A DNA stretch of 34,014 bases from Bacteroidota bacterium (lineage in GTDB: Bacteria; Bacteroidota; Bacteroidia; NS11-12g; UBA955): positions 1 to 34,014 of the forward strand of contig JAQCBH010000024.1 of NCBI GenBank assembly GCA_027621365.1. Direction: 5' to 3'. The notes beneath the pieces were generated by a model that saw nothing but the letters and a program-made list of their open reading frames with translations, was not told the DNA's origin and ran no database searches. The position numbers and the translations under genes were made by a program. This document shows positions 22,750 to 33,433 of this stretch, piece after piece. Positions within the stretch are counted from its first letter, which is position 1. Every line of letters starts with the position of its first letter.

Positions 22750-25131
22750 ATGTTCAATCGCCTGAAGCCATATTTGTTACTGAGCCTTTTGGGGCTCTTT
22801 GGCCTTACCGCCAAGGCACAGCAAGGGTTTGTATTGAACGGAAATGCCATTCGTCAAGCCGACAGTTTGTTTGAATTGACTCCCGACCTTGGGTGGCGCA
22901 ATGGCAGCATTTGGAACCAACGCAGAATTGATCTGAAAGAAAACTTTCGCATTTACGCACAATTGAACTTTGGCAGCAACGATGGCAGTGGGGCCGACGG
23001 AATCGCCTTCGTTTTGCAGAATAAGAACAAAAATGCCGGTTCAGCAGGCGGAGGTATAGGTTATGAGGGCATTAGCCCTTCTGTCACGGTTGAATTTGAT
23101 GATTTCCAAAACTTACCCGGCGATCCCGCAGCTGACCATGTGGCATGGACCAAAAATGGAAACACCTCGCACGGTGGGAGCAATGACATTGTAGGGCCCA
23201 AAACTGTGGCCAATTTGGAAAATGGCCAATGGCACCCCGTCATTTTTACCTGGGATGCCAATACCCAAACTTTTGTTTGCAAGTTGGATGGAGTCCAAAT
23301 GTTCAGCAAGTCATACGACTTGATCAACTTCATATTTGCCGGATCGCAGTTTACTTATTTCGGATTTACAGCCTCAACAGGAGGTTTGAGCAATCGCCAG
23401 CAAGTACGCATTGATTCCTTCTTTGTGAGTTTTGAGAACGAGTGCAGCCTGGTAGTTAACGGCGCCTACAAACCTTGGCGCCAATGCTGGGATGATACGA
23501 GCACACTTCAAGTAACGTTTAACGCCCCGACTGGCACTTCGACCAAAATCAAGTGGTTCAACGGGGATACCACGACACTCACGAAATACAAATTCGACCC
23601 CAGTAACCGCAAAGCCTGGGTGCAGATCAGCAATAAGTACGGGACCTGCAAAGACTCAGGACTTGTGAATATCATTCGACCGGTATTGGATCTGCCAGAC
23701 ATCATTGATTCTTCTTGTGTCGCCCAAAGCTATACCATAAAGGTACCAGGATATTCAACATACTTATGGCAAGACGGCAGTCAAAACCCCACCATCATCA
23801 TTGATAAAGAAGCCAAATACAGCTTAAAGGTCACCGATGGGTACGGCTGCAAAACCCAAGACAGTTTCACCTTAACGCGCAAGCCCAATCCTGTTAAATT
23901 GGATTCCATTTGGGTGCTGGATGCCTCTTGTTTTGGCTATGCCAATGGGCAAGCTCGAGTGGTCAGCACGAACAAACCCTGGCAAAAACTCAATTATTAT
24001 TGGAGCCCATCAGGAGCGGGAACCGCTCAAGTTACTGGGCTCAAAGCCGGTTCATACAAGGTTCGTGTCAGCGACCAAAACTTTTGCGTAGACAGCGCTA
24101 TCGTCGTAGTAAGCGAACCCGATCGCTTGCAATTGCAAACCACCAAAATCACCGATGTGCTGTGCAAGAGCTCCCCTACAGGCTATGCAGAGATTGAAGC
24201 CACAGGGGGTACCCCTACCTACACGTTTAGTTGGAACCCAGCCCAATTGGGCAACTCCCCCACCGCTACCAATTTGTATGCGGGTATCTACAAGGCCTAT
24301 GCCGTTGACCAAAACGGTTGTCGTGATTCCATCAATGTGCTGATTCAAGAACCCGATACCCTACTGATCAGCGTTTCAGGATTTCGCGGCGATTGCGCGG
24401 GTGATAAAAAGGGATTCATTGAATGCCTAACCCAAGGGGGAACCCCAGCCTATAGTTGGACCTTAACTCCTCCCCTCAGCCCAGTTGAAAAAGATCCCGA
24501 TGGTCAGCATTCTGCCTTCCGAAACTTGGCTGCCGGAAGCTACTTAATAACGGCAACTGATGCCAACCAATGCACCGATACCGCATGGCAAATCGTAGCC
24601 GCTGTACCTGAAATTCAATTGACCATCGACACCTTAGTGAGTATAAAAACCGGGAGTTGGACGAATTTGAATGCCAACGTTAATCCGCCGGGAGATTACC
24701 GCTACGATTGGACCCCTATAGATTCATTCCGGGACCAAACCAATGAAATCAGCCCCCGCATTCGCGCCTTTCAGCGCATGTTGATCAACTTGATGGTCAC
24801 CGATCCAAACGGTTGCACACAGAAAGCGAGTTTGGCGTTGAATACCATTGATCCCTTGATTGAGTTTTGGTTGCCCACCGCCTTTACTCCTGATGGAAAT
24901 GGGCGCAATGACGGTTACGCCCCTGTGGGTGAATTTGACCGCGCCGACTTCAGCATTTACAACCGCTGGGGCCAATTGCTCTTCGTATCCAGCCCTAGTC
25001 AGCCTTACTGGGACGGCACTTACCAAGGCAATTTGGTTCCCGATGGGGTTTACATCGTTCACGCCGATTTGCATTGGACCGGTGTAGGGCAAAAACGACA
25101 CGGCTCGGCCAGCTTCACCTTGCTTCGTTAA
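22750..25131 (+). CDS. L-type lectin and SprB-repeat surface protein with T9SS type B sorting domain
   Basis: A 793-residue surface protein. The ATG at 22750 opens a signal peptide (MFNRLKPYLLLSLLGLFGL); the open frame extends upstream but without a secretion signal. Residues about 25-235 form a legume-type lectin domain (FVLNGNAIRQADSLFELTP, GADGIAFVLQ near residue 82, VTVEFDDFQN), expected to bind sugars with calcium. Ig-like segments follow, then about three SprB-type repeats at 390-620, each ending in a motif like GSYKVRVSDQNFC. The gliding-motility-associated C-terminal domain covers about 705-793 (TAFTPDGNGRNDG, YNRWGQLLF, WDGTYQGNLVPDGVY), a type B T9SS signal. It is probably a surface adhesin. 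Motility cannot be inferred from this gene alone. Confidence 0.92.
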   Translation: MFNRLKPYLLLSLLGLFGLTAKAQQGFVLNGNAIRQADSLFELTPDLGWRNGSIWNQRRIDLKENFRIYAQLNFGSNDGSGADGIAFVLQNKNKNAGSAGGGIGYEGISPSVTVEFDDFQNLPGDPAADHVAWTKNGNTSHGGSNDIVGPKTVANLENGQWHPVIFTWDANTQTFVCKLDGVQMFSKSYDLINFIFAGSQFTYFGFTASTGGLSNRQQVRIDSFFVSFENECSLVVNGAYKPWRQCWDDTSTLQVTFNAPTGTSTKIKWFNGDTTTLTKYKFDPSNRKAWVQISNKYGTCKDSGLVNIIRPVLDLPDIIDSSCVAQSYTIKVPGYSTYLWQDGSQNPTIIIDKEAKYSLKVTDGYGCKTQDSFTLTRKPNPVKLDSIWVLDASCFGYANGQARVVSTNKPWQKLNYYWSPSGAGTAQVTGLKAGSYKVRVSDQNFCVDSAIVVVSEPDRLQLQTTKITDVLCKSSPTGYAEIEATGGTPTYTFSWNPAQLGNSPTATNLYAGIYKAYAVDQNGCRDSINVLIQEPDTLLISVSGFRGDCAGDKKGFIECLTQGGTPAYSWTLTPPLSPVEKDPDGQHSAFRNLAAGSYLITATDANQCTDTAWQIVAAVPEIQLTIDTLVSIKTGSWTNLNANVNPPGDYRYDWTPIDSFRDQTNEISPRIRAFQRMLINLMVTDPNGCTQKASLALNTIDPLIEFWLPTAFTPDGNGRNDGYAPVGEFDRADFSIYNRWGQLLFVSSPSQPYWDGTYQGNLVPDGVYIVHADLHWTGVGQKRHGSASFTLLR

Positions 25132-25213
25132 GGGCTGTCGAATGAGTTTGAGCCTCGGTGCAGCCAAAGTAGGCTTGCAGCCACCCTCTTGAAAAAACCA
25201 CTAGGGCATAAAA

Positions 25214-25233
25214 AAAGGGGCCGAAGCCCCTTT
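25214..25233 (-). terminator. Rho-independent terminator with UUCG loop
   Basis: On the minus strand the hairpin reads AAAGGGGC-TTCG-GCCCCTTT followed by a run of T, a classic stable UUCG tetraloop terminator. It sits just after the stop of the 25238-27085 gene. The T-rich plus side also lets it end the convergent lectin transcript. The bases 25132-25213 show nothing else. Confidence 0.88.
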
Positions 25234-25237
25234 CTCT

Positions 25238-27085
25238 TTATTGCTTTTGAATTCGGTAAGCTCCTTGTTTGCCATCGGCTTCTACCCACAGCAAGTACAA
25301 TCCAGGATTCACTCCGCTCAGATCAACCGAGAACAAACTGGGGCTCAAATGTTCATCGCCCATGAAGACCAATCGGCCGTCAATGGAGAACAAAGCATAG
25401 CGAACACCCATCAATGGTTCAGCTGACTCTACCCAAACCTTATCAGAAGTGGGGTTGGGAGAAACTTCAATGCCACTCAAACGAAGATCCAAAGTAGCGT
25501 TGGTCAACATAGACTCTACATCGAAGTAAGCAGTGTCAGCCGCACAGGGAGGATTCTTGGCCACCAATGTAACGGTAAAGCCACCGGCCTTGCCATAGTT
25601 GTAGACAGGATTCTCCTTGCGGCTCTCGTTGCCATCTCCGTAATACCATTCTACACCACCCGCGGCATTCACAGAAGCATTGTAGAAGTTGAACGAATCA
25701 TCGTATTGGGTATAGGTCATATCGGCTACGGGTTTTTTCACGGTGTTTATCACCTGAGAAACCGTACGGGAACAGCCTGCGTTGCTGCTGGCTTTCACCC
25801 AAACCGTATCGGCCCCAGTAGACGTAAAGTTGATGGTACGGGTGGTTTCACCTGTGCTCCATTCGTAGGTAATGCCGAAGCCGAAGCCGTTGGCCGTCAA
25901 GGTGACAGCTGAACCTTCGCAGACATTGGTGTCACCCGCCGCAATGGTCACGTTTGGCCCGGGATCAATGGTTACACGAGCCTGACGGGTAGTGCTGCAA
26001 CCCATAGAATCTACACCGACAATTTGGTAAACGGTGGTGGTAGAGGGATTGGCCAACACACTGTCACCGGTGATTTCTTGAATGCCGTCAGTGGGATTCC
26101 AGCTGTAGGTCATGCTGCGGCCATCAGAAATGGTCAATTTGATTCCCACAGGATCAGCGCCAGCACACAAGGTGGTATTGGCGGGAGTAACCGTAAAATT
26201 GGGTCCTAAGATTTCATTGTTGACATCCACAAACAGATAGTAAGCATCAGTCGTATCAGATTCACCTGACTTGTCACAACTCACAATACAACGGAAATAC
26301 AAACTGCGGTTGATGTTTCCACTTTGCCATTGGGAATTGGGGGTGTTGATGGTCGTCCAAGCCCCGGTCAAGGAATCAGCATATTGCCATGTATAAGTGA
26401 TGCCCGATCCTGTGGTCATTCCGCTCAGGGTGAATTGGGCAGAACCTTGGTTGGTGCAAATCAATTTGGGGTTGGTACTGATGCTACCGGCGGTTGGGGT
26501 GCCTTCGCAATAAGTGGGGTAACCCTCCCACTCCACACTGTCAATGAAAATGCGATTGCCGCGAGCAGCGTTTCCGCGAATCATGATGTAGTTCTCGGTG
26601 CCGGTGAAAGAACCAGGAATGGCGAAGCTGTAGCGTTTCCATCCTTCTTGCACGGAATCGGGGTATTGGGCATAAGCGTATCGAGCTACTCCGCCGATCC
26701 ACTTGGCTCCCGTCAAGCTGCGGGTGGTATTGACGAAAACCGACAAACTGTCTGCGTTTGTGTTCTGGCTGTCTCGGTACATATAGAATGAGAAGTAGGT
26801 ATTGTTCGTGCCACGCTTGCTCCAGTCTACTTTGGGGGTGCTGATGGTTTGGGTAATCCCAAAACGGGTTTCAAAACGGTACATGGCTGCTCCGCTGTAG
26901 GGCGAACAATTTGGCCTTGTACCGGTTGTTTGGCGGGACCATTGGTTGGTGTTTCCCACACCGGCCCAGCCAGCGGGTACTCCGAAAAATGTAGCTTCGA
27001 AACCTTCTGTGTAGGTTTCAGATTGAGCCATTGCCTGACCCGTAAGGACCAAGCAAAGCAGAGGTAAAAAGTATGGTTTCATCAT
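25238..27085 (-). CDS. Secreted multidomain protein with PKD domain and T9SS type A sorting domain
   Basis: A 615-residue exported protein with a signal peptide (MKPYFLPLLCLVLTGQAMAQ, from the second of two ATGs). Residues about 25-195 look like a MAM- or jelly-roll-type adhesion domain (YTEGFEATFFGVPAGW, then RGNRIFIDSVEWEG). Cysteine-paired Ig-like segments fill about 200-460 (WSTGETTRTINFTSTGADTVWVKAS), followed by a PKD domain near 465-520 (WYYGDGNESRKENPVYNYGKAG). A type A sorting domain begins near residue 535 (GIEVSPNPTSDKVW). No catalytic motif is visible, so it is probably a structural or adhesive surface protein. Its start overlaps the stop of the upstream gene by four bases, so the two are coupled. 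Confidence 0.88.
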   Translation of the reverse strand: MMKPYFLPLLCLVLTGQAMAQSETYTEGFEATFFGVPAGWAGVGNTNQWSRQTTGTRPNCSPYSGAAMYRFETRFGITQTISTPKVDWSKRGTNNTYFSFYMYRDSQNTNADSLSVFVNTTRSLTGAKWIGGVARYAYAQYPDSVQEGWKRYSFAIPGSFTGTENYIMIRGNAARGNRIFIDSVEWEGYPTYCEGTPTAGSISTNPKLICTNQGSAQFTLSGMTTGSGITYTWQYADSLTGAWTTINTPNSQWQSGNINRSLYFRCIVSCDKSGESDTTDAYYLFVDVNNEILGPNFTVTPANTTLCAGADPVGIKLTISDGRSMTYSWNPTDGIQEITGDSVLANPSTTTVYQIVGVDSMGCSTTRQARVTIDPGPNVTIAAGDTNVCEGSAVTLTANGFGFGITYEWSTGETTRTINFTSTGADTVWVKASSNAGCSRTVSQVINTVKKPVADMTYTQYDDSFNFYNASVNAAGGVEWYYGDGNESRKENPVYNYGKAGGFTVTLVAKNPPCAADTAYFDVESMLTNATLDLRLSGIEVSPNPTSDKVWVESAEPLMGVRYALFSIDGRLVFMGDEHLSPSLFSVDLSGVNPGLYLLWVEADGKQGAYRIQKQ

Positions 27086-29856
27086 TGTTCTTTTCCGTAT
27101 AAAAGGTGAATCACTCCAGCGTCAGAAATGATTCGAGAGGCTTCTACTGTTTCGTCGTAGAGACCGTAAATTTTGTAAATGTATACACCCTCGGGCAGGG
27201 GTTTGCCCATGTACATGCCATCCCAAGCTTGGGTGATGGGCATGTCTTTGGCCAAGCACTCACCCCAACGGCTATAAATCGACCAAGTGCCGCTTTTGAT
27301 GGGGCAATCGGTTTGGGGTTTGATGCCGTCGTTCAATCCGTCCAAGTTGTGCGGAGTGAAGGCATTGGGCGTGTAGTAATGGCAGGGGCAAATTTCCGAA
27401 TGTACAATTACGGTATCGCGAATGTATCCGCAGACGTTCGAGGTCGTCAAAATCAGGGTCTGTGTGTAGGCCACTAAGAGTTCGGGGGCGCGAGCGCCAT
27501 TGCTCCACAAATAATCAAAAGGCCCACCAAAGGGCTGGGTCGCCTTCAATGTGTAGGGCTGACCCTTGCAAAACCAAACCTCTTTGTCCAACATATGCAG
27601 GGGCAAGGTATCTTGACTGATGGTCACCGTATCAATGGTTGTACCACAAGCATTTTCGCAATACAAGAAAAAGGTACCCCTGGTATTGAAGGTTCGAATG
27701 GAATCAGTAAAACCGTCTGCCCAAAAATAGGTGCATCCAGGGCGCCTCACGTCCAAGATATAGGTACCGACAAACCCGTTGCAAAAGGTGGTATCGGTTT
27801 TGGTCAAAGGAGCGGGCAAAGTTTTGAGCGTCACGGCAAAAGAATCCCTGCGCGTACCACAAATGTTACTAGACTCTACCCAAAATACTCCAGGGTTCAC
27901 AACAAATCGAGAGGTTCCCGTTGTCCCGTTGTCCCATAGATAGCTGACAAAAGGTTCGGGATTGAGGGTTTTGGTGATGCTGCCACCCTGTCCTGCGCAC
28001 AAAAAGGTGTCACCCAGATTCAAGTCAATCGGCTCTTTACCTTGAATCAAGGTCAAGGTGTCGATGCGGCGGCCGCAGGCGTTGATCGATTCCATCCAAT
28101 ACTTGCCAGGCTGACTATTGAACACTCGATAAGCCTGAGTAGACCCATTGTTCCAAATGTATTTGCGGTTGGCTACAGGCAAATCAACCGAGTAGGACCA
28201 AGTGGGTGTGCAAAACAAGGTATCGCGGAAGCCGGGATGGCTTGGGGCCTGATCTTGAACCACTACCACGGTGTCTTTGCGGCTGCCGCAAGGGTTGCTA
28301 GTGGTAAGGTAGTAGGTTCCTTCGGCAAAAAAGGTGCGAGTGGCCGTCCCTGTTCCATTCTCCCAAGAGTAGGTAGCTGTCAAAGGCTGAGTGCCATCAA
28401 CCGCCAAAGAACCGATCTCCTTGCACATGTAGACCGTGTCTTTCAAGACTTGTATGGGCAATGGACAGGCTTGGTTGCATTGCACATTTTCGTTCAAGGA
28501 TACAGCCGTCAAAGACAAGCCCAAATCGCTGGTAAAATCTCCACTGACGGTAGAATCTTTGACCGAATAAGAAACCAAAGGGCGATTCAAGGCGAACGAG
28601 GTCCAGGTGTAGTCATTCATGCCGCAAGAATTCGCCGCTGGGCTCACGGTCATGCGGGCGAAGCTGGTTTGAAAGTTGGAAGGTCGGCCTACCGCATTGA
28701 TACCACCTGAGGGCCGGTTGTCCAACGCGTAGGAGTAGCGTCCAGCATCAAAATTCTGGGTATATCCAAAGTATAGAATGGAACCATCTTTCAAGGCCCC
28801 GTTGGCAGGGTTCAACTCCAACAAGCCTTGTCGAGTGCGCGGCAAGGTGTTGTCGGTTTGGGCGCCGACCCACAAGGAGCCATCGTACACCATCGCCGAC
28901 GGATAATCGTTTCGATTGGTCCCCATGCCCACCGTCCAGGCCAAGGTTTGGCTGCTCAGGTTGAATTGGGCTATCAGTACATCGTTGTTGCCTCTTGAAT
29001 TGGTGCGGCCGCTGATCCAAACGGTATTTCCGTTGATCAGCAAGTTGTTGTAGGTGTTCAACCCGTTGTTGTTTCCTTTGAATGCCGCCTTAACCGAACC
29101 ATCGGTATTGAGCAACAACAAGAAGGGTTTCAAGTTGTTGTTGTTGGCCCCGCATTGACCGACGACTATGACCGTTCCGCCAGACTCTCCAATGGAGTAG
29201 GCCCGTTGAACGGTTTCTCCAAAATCAAACAGGCGAAAGAATTGCTCAATTCCATTGGTATCCAATTTGATAACGGCCACCTGTTCTTTGCTGGACCATT
29301 GGGCATCAAAGCCGGCTGAATACAGGTACTTTCCACTCAAACAAACGCCTTTGAGACCCGAAGCCCGACCAGCAGCACTTTTGTTGGCAAAAATGCGCGA
29401 CCACTTCAAGGATCCATCGGCATTCGCGGCAAAAATGGCTCCCAAATTGGCATTGACAGCCCCAGCCTCGAACGACTCTCCACAAAGAGCAAAAGAACCG
29501 CCCGGAAATGGCGCTACTTCTATGAATTCTCCTGTCTGGTTGCGATTGGTTCCATAGCGATTGGACCAAACCAAGGCATGAGTGTCGTCAAAACGAGCGG
29601 CATAGAATTCCAAATCGTTGTTGGTTCGACGAACGATGCCGCCAACCGTGTAGGCGTCGGTTTTTGTACCCGCTGCGGTGTAAATTTGACGAACGCTGTA
29701 CGGAATGAATTGATTGAGCCCCGTGCCATTTCCAGGGGAATAAACAGCATACTCTTTGTCGAAGAAATCATAATTCACACCCTGACCAATCAGAATTGAA
29801 AAATTCAAGAATAACAGGAATAAAGCCAAGAGCTTTGGCGAACGGGTAATGGTCAT
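27082..29856 (-). CDS. Large surface protein with five tandem Ig-like repeats and T9SS type B sorting domain
   Basis: A 924-residue exported protein with a signal peptide (about 1-25). Residues about 40-440 contain propeller-like repeats of the kind seen in Bacteroidota delta-60/SBBP proteins (GGSFALCGESF, GGTVIVVGQCG, GNTVWISGRTNSRGNNDVLIAQFN). From about 480 to 825 there are five tandem repeats of roughly 72 residues, each with a W-[EDNAS]-[ND]-G turn and a later CG...D(T/S) motif (SWENG, IWNNG, LWDNG, FWADG, LWSNG). A gliding-motility-associated C-terminal domain follows at about 830-924 (NAFTPHNLDGLNDG, IYSRWGECL). No enzyme motif is visible; an adhesin or matrix component is likely. It leads a two-gene operon with the type A cargo protein. 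Confidence 0.9.
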   Translation of the reverse strand: MTITRSPKLLALFLLFLNFSILIGQGVNYDFFDKEYAVYSPGNGTGLNQFIPYSVRQIYTAAGTKTDAYTVGGIVRRTNNDLEFYAARFDDTHALVWSNRYGTNRNQTGEFIEVAPFPGGSFALCGESFEAGAVNANLGAIFAANADGSLKWSRIFANKSAAGRASGLKGVCLSGKYLYSAGFDAQWSSKEQVAVIKLDTNGIEQFFRLFDFGETVQRAYSIGESGGTVIVVGQCGANNNNLKPFLLLLNTDGSVKAAFKGNNNGLNTYNNLLINGNTVWISGRTNSRGNNDVLIAQFNLSSQTLAWTVGMGTNRNDYPSAMVYDGSLWVGAQTDNTLPRTRQGLLELNPANGALKDGSILYFGYTQNFDAGRYSYALDNRPSGGINAVGRPSNFQTSFARMTVSPAANSCGMNDYTWTSFALNRPLVSYSVKDSTVSGDFTSDLGLSLTAVSLNENVQCNQACPLPIQVLKDTVYMCKEIGSLAVDGTQPLTATYSWENGTGTATRTFFAEGTYYLTTSNPCGSRKDTVVVVQDQAPSHPGFRDTLFCTPTWSYSVDLPVANRKYIWNNGSTQAYRVFNSQPGKYWMESINACGRRIDTLTLIQGKEPIDLNLGDTFLCAGQGGSITKTLNPEPFVSYLWDNGTTGTSRFVVNPGVFWVESSNICGTRRDSFAVTLKTLPAPLTKTDTTFCNGFVGTYILDVRRPGCTYFWADGFTDSIRTFNTRGTFFLYCENACGTTIDTVTISQDTLPLHMLDKEVWFCKGQPYTLKATQPFGGPFDYLWSNGARAPELLVAYTQTLILTTSNVCGYIRDTVIVHSEICPCHYYTPNAFTPHNLDGLNDGIKPQTDCPIKSGTWSIYSRWGECLAKDMPITQAWDGMYMGKPLPEGVYIYKIYGLYDETVEASRIISDAGVIHLLYGKEQ

Positions 29857-29863
29857 AGAGTCC

Positions 29864-29878
29864 TGCCGCTACGCGGCA
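29864..29878 (-). promoter_or_regulatory. Hairpin in the 5' leader of the 29856 gene
   Basis: TGCCGC-GTA-GCGGCA on the minus strand is a perfect 6-bp stem with a three-base loop, ending seven bases before the ATG at 29856. It lies between the promoter box and the start codon, so it would be in the mRNA leader and could affect ribosome access. Confidence 0.35.
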
Positions 29879-29893
29879 ACGAGATTAAGACGG

Positions 29894-29901
29894 CAAAAGT
29901 A
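29894..29901 (-). promoter_or_regulatory. TAnnTTTG box of the two-gene T9SS cargo operon
   Basis: The minus strand reads TACTTTTG, a perfect consensus match 37 bases before the ATG at 29856. No -33 TTG is visible at standard spacing. It predicts a leader of about 30 bases that contains the 29864-29878 hairpin. Confidence 0.45.
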
Positions 29902-29991
29902 CCTTTTTCGTTTAGTTCGCTGCGTCATTTTACAGTTGCATGACAAATGCCCAGGGCTGTAGCCAAGAGATTAGCCATCAAAGGCCTCTAA

Positions 29992-32551
<2,560 letters not shown>

Positions 32552-32561
<10 letters not shown>

Positions 32562-32776
32562 GGCTCTACCGGTATGTTGTTGGACGGAACGCTGGTTTCT
32601 GTACCTGTTTGAAAGGCGACTTCCCAATCAGCTCGGCGATTTTTGGCAGGCTGCAAGCGCAGGCCCTCTGCCTCTTCGACCAACTCAAAATACTCCGGGT
32701 GCCCCATTTTCTTGAGCACAGAGGCCGGCAATCGCAAGCCTTTGGAGTTGCCAATCGGTACCACTGGGATTTTCAT
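32552..32776 (-). CDS. MazE/AbrB-family antitoxin
   Basis: A 74-residue antitoxin. The N-terminal half (KIPVVPIGNSKGLRLPASVLKKMG) is a SpoVT/AbrB swapped-hairpin DNA-binding domain, and the C-terminal half (from about residue 45) is the flexible, tryptophan-containing tail (NNIPVEPWY) that would wrap around and block the MazF-type toxin. It precedes the toxin and overlaps it by 10 bases, the usual antitoxin-first order. A symmetrical GTAATTAC double site lies 13 bases before the start, so the antitoxin or the complex probably represses its own operon. Confidence 0.87.
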
Positions 32777-32788
32777 AGCGGCAATTTC

Positions 32789-32807
32789 GTAATTACAATG
32801 TAATTAC
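32789..32807. promoter_or_regulatory. Probable autoregulatory operator of the toxin-antitoxin operon
   Basis: Two copies of the self-complementary octamer GTAATTAC are separated by AAT, giving a 19-base site that is palindromic except for its centre. It ends 13 bases before the antitoxin ATG on the minus strand. MazE-type proteins bind such sites to repress their own promoters; that role here is inferred. Confidence 0.55.
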
Positions 32808-32818
32808 ACAATACAAGG

Positions 32819-32840
32819 AAAAAAATGCCCTTTCGGGCAT
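32819..32840 (-). terminator. Short Rho-independent terminator
   Basis: On the minus strand ATGCCC-GAAA-GGGCAT is followed by a run of T. The GAAA tetraloop and T-tract fit a terminator for the gene ending at 32851, separating it from the toxin-antitoxin operon. Confidence 0.75.
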
Positions 32841-32850
32841 ACACTTGGGT

Positions 32851-33420
32851 TCAAATGCCTTGCTCCTGCAACATAACACCCGCGCGTTTCAGGTCTTTGT
32901 AGACCCCGATTTGATTGATGACCACCAAGGCCGGAACCACAGCAGCCAAGGCAGGATTGACCAACGATACGGGAATGGCCACCGCAGAAATCAACAAGGA
33001 ATTGGTGGCTCGCTTGCCTGCCCTAGCCAGGAAATAGCCCGCCGTGGGCACCTCCCCACTCACCGATACCATCTCCATTCTCAGGGCAGCCTTGTCTTTT
33101 TCAATTTCAAAAAACTCGTAGCGATCGATGTACAAGTTCTTGAGTGTCTTTTGGATGTAGCGCAAATCACTCACCCTTCCACCTTCCAAATACTTCAAGG
33201 TGATGCGGTAGGTATCGTGTATCAAAATTCGCCCTTCCAAGCTAGAGGTGTCTCGCGTGGTTCGAGCGACGATGTGGTAACTCGGAATCTGATTCTCCCA
33301 ATACAGGGTGTCATTCGAGGCCCAATAAATGGCATTCCCCTCCCAATACTCACCATTGGGGAGAAGTTGAGCGGAAACCGAACCGACTAACAGAGAAAAG
33401 AGCAAAACCAAATACCGCAT
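32851..33420 (-). CDS. Secreted protein of unknown function
   Basis: A 189-residue protein with a signal peptide (MRYLVLLFSLLVGSVSAQ). The start at 33420 is preferred over an ATG at 33471 because it begins the signal peptide and follows a TAGTTTTG box by three bases. Residues about 20-120 look beta-rich with many tyrosines and tryptophans (GEYWEGNAIYWASNDTLYWEN), and the last 50 residues hold a long alanine/valine-rich hydrophobic stretch (ISAVAIPVSLVNPALAAVVPALVVI) that may insert in a membrane. I do not recognise the family. It lies 13 bases after the nuclease gene but has its own promoter box and terminator. Confidence 0.7.
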   Translation of the reverse strand: MRYLVLLFSLLVGSVSAQLLPNGEYWEGNAIYWASNDTLYWENQIPSYHIVARTTRDTSSLEGRILIHDTYRITLKYLEGGRVSDLRYIQKTLKNLYIDRYEFFEIEKDKAALRMEMVSVSGEVPTAGYFLARAGKRATNSLLISAVAIPVSLVNPALAAVVPALVVINQIGVYKDLKRAGVMLQEQGI

Positions 33421-33423
33421 GAC

Positions 33424-33431
33424 CAAAACTA
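33424..33431 (-). promoter_or_regulatory. TAnnTTTG box of the 33420 gene
   Basis: The minus strand reads TAGTTTTG, then GTC, then the ATG at 33420. It fills the short gap after the nuclease stop codon. A TTG lies 14 bases upstream of it, shorter than the usual spacing. Confidence 0.45.
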
Positions 33432-33433
33432 GG

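Noticed and set aside
28042-28710. Plus-strand open frame of 222 codons inside the 924-residue surface protein gene
   Set aside because: Antisense shadow of a clearly real gene, with no signal peptide or motif.
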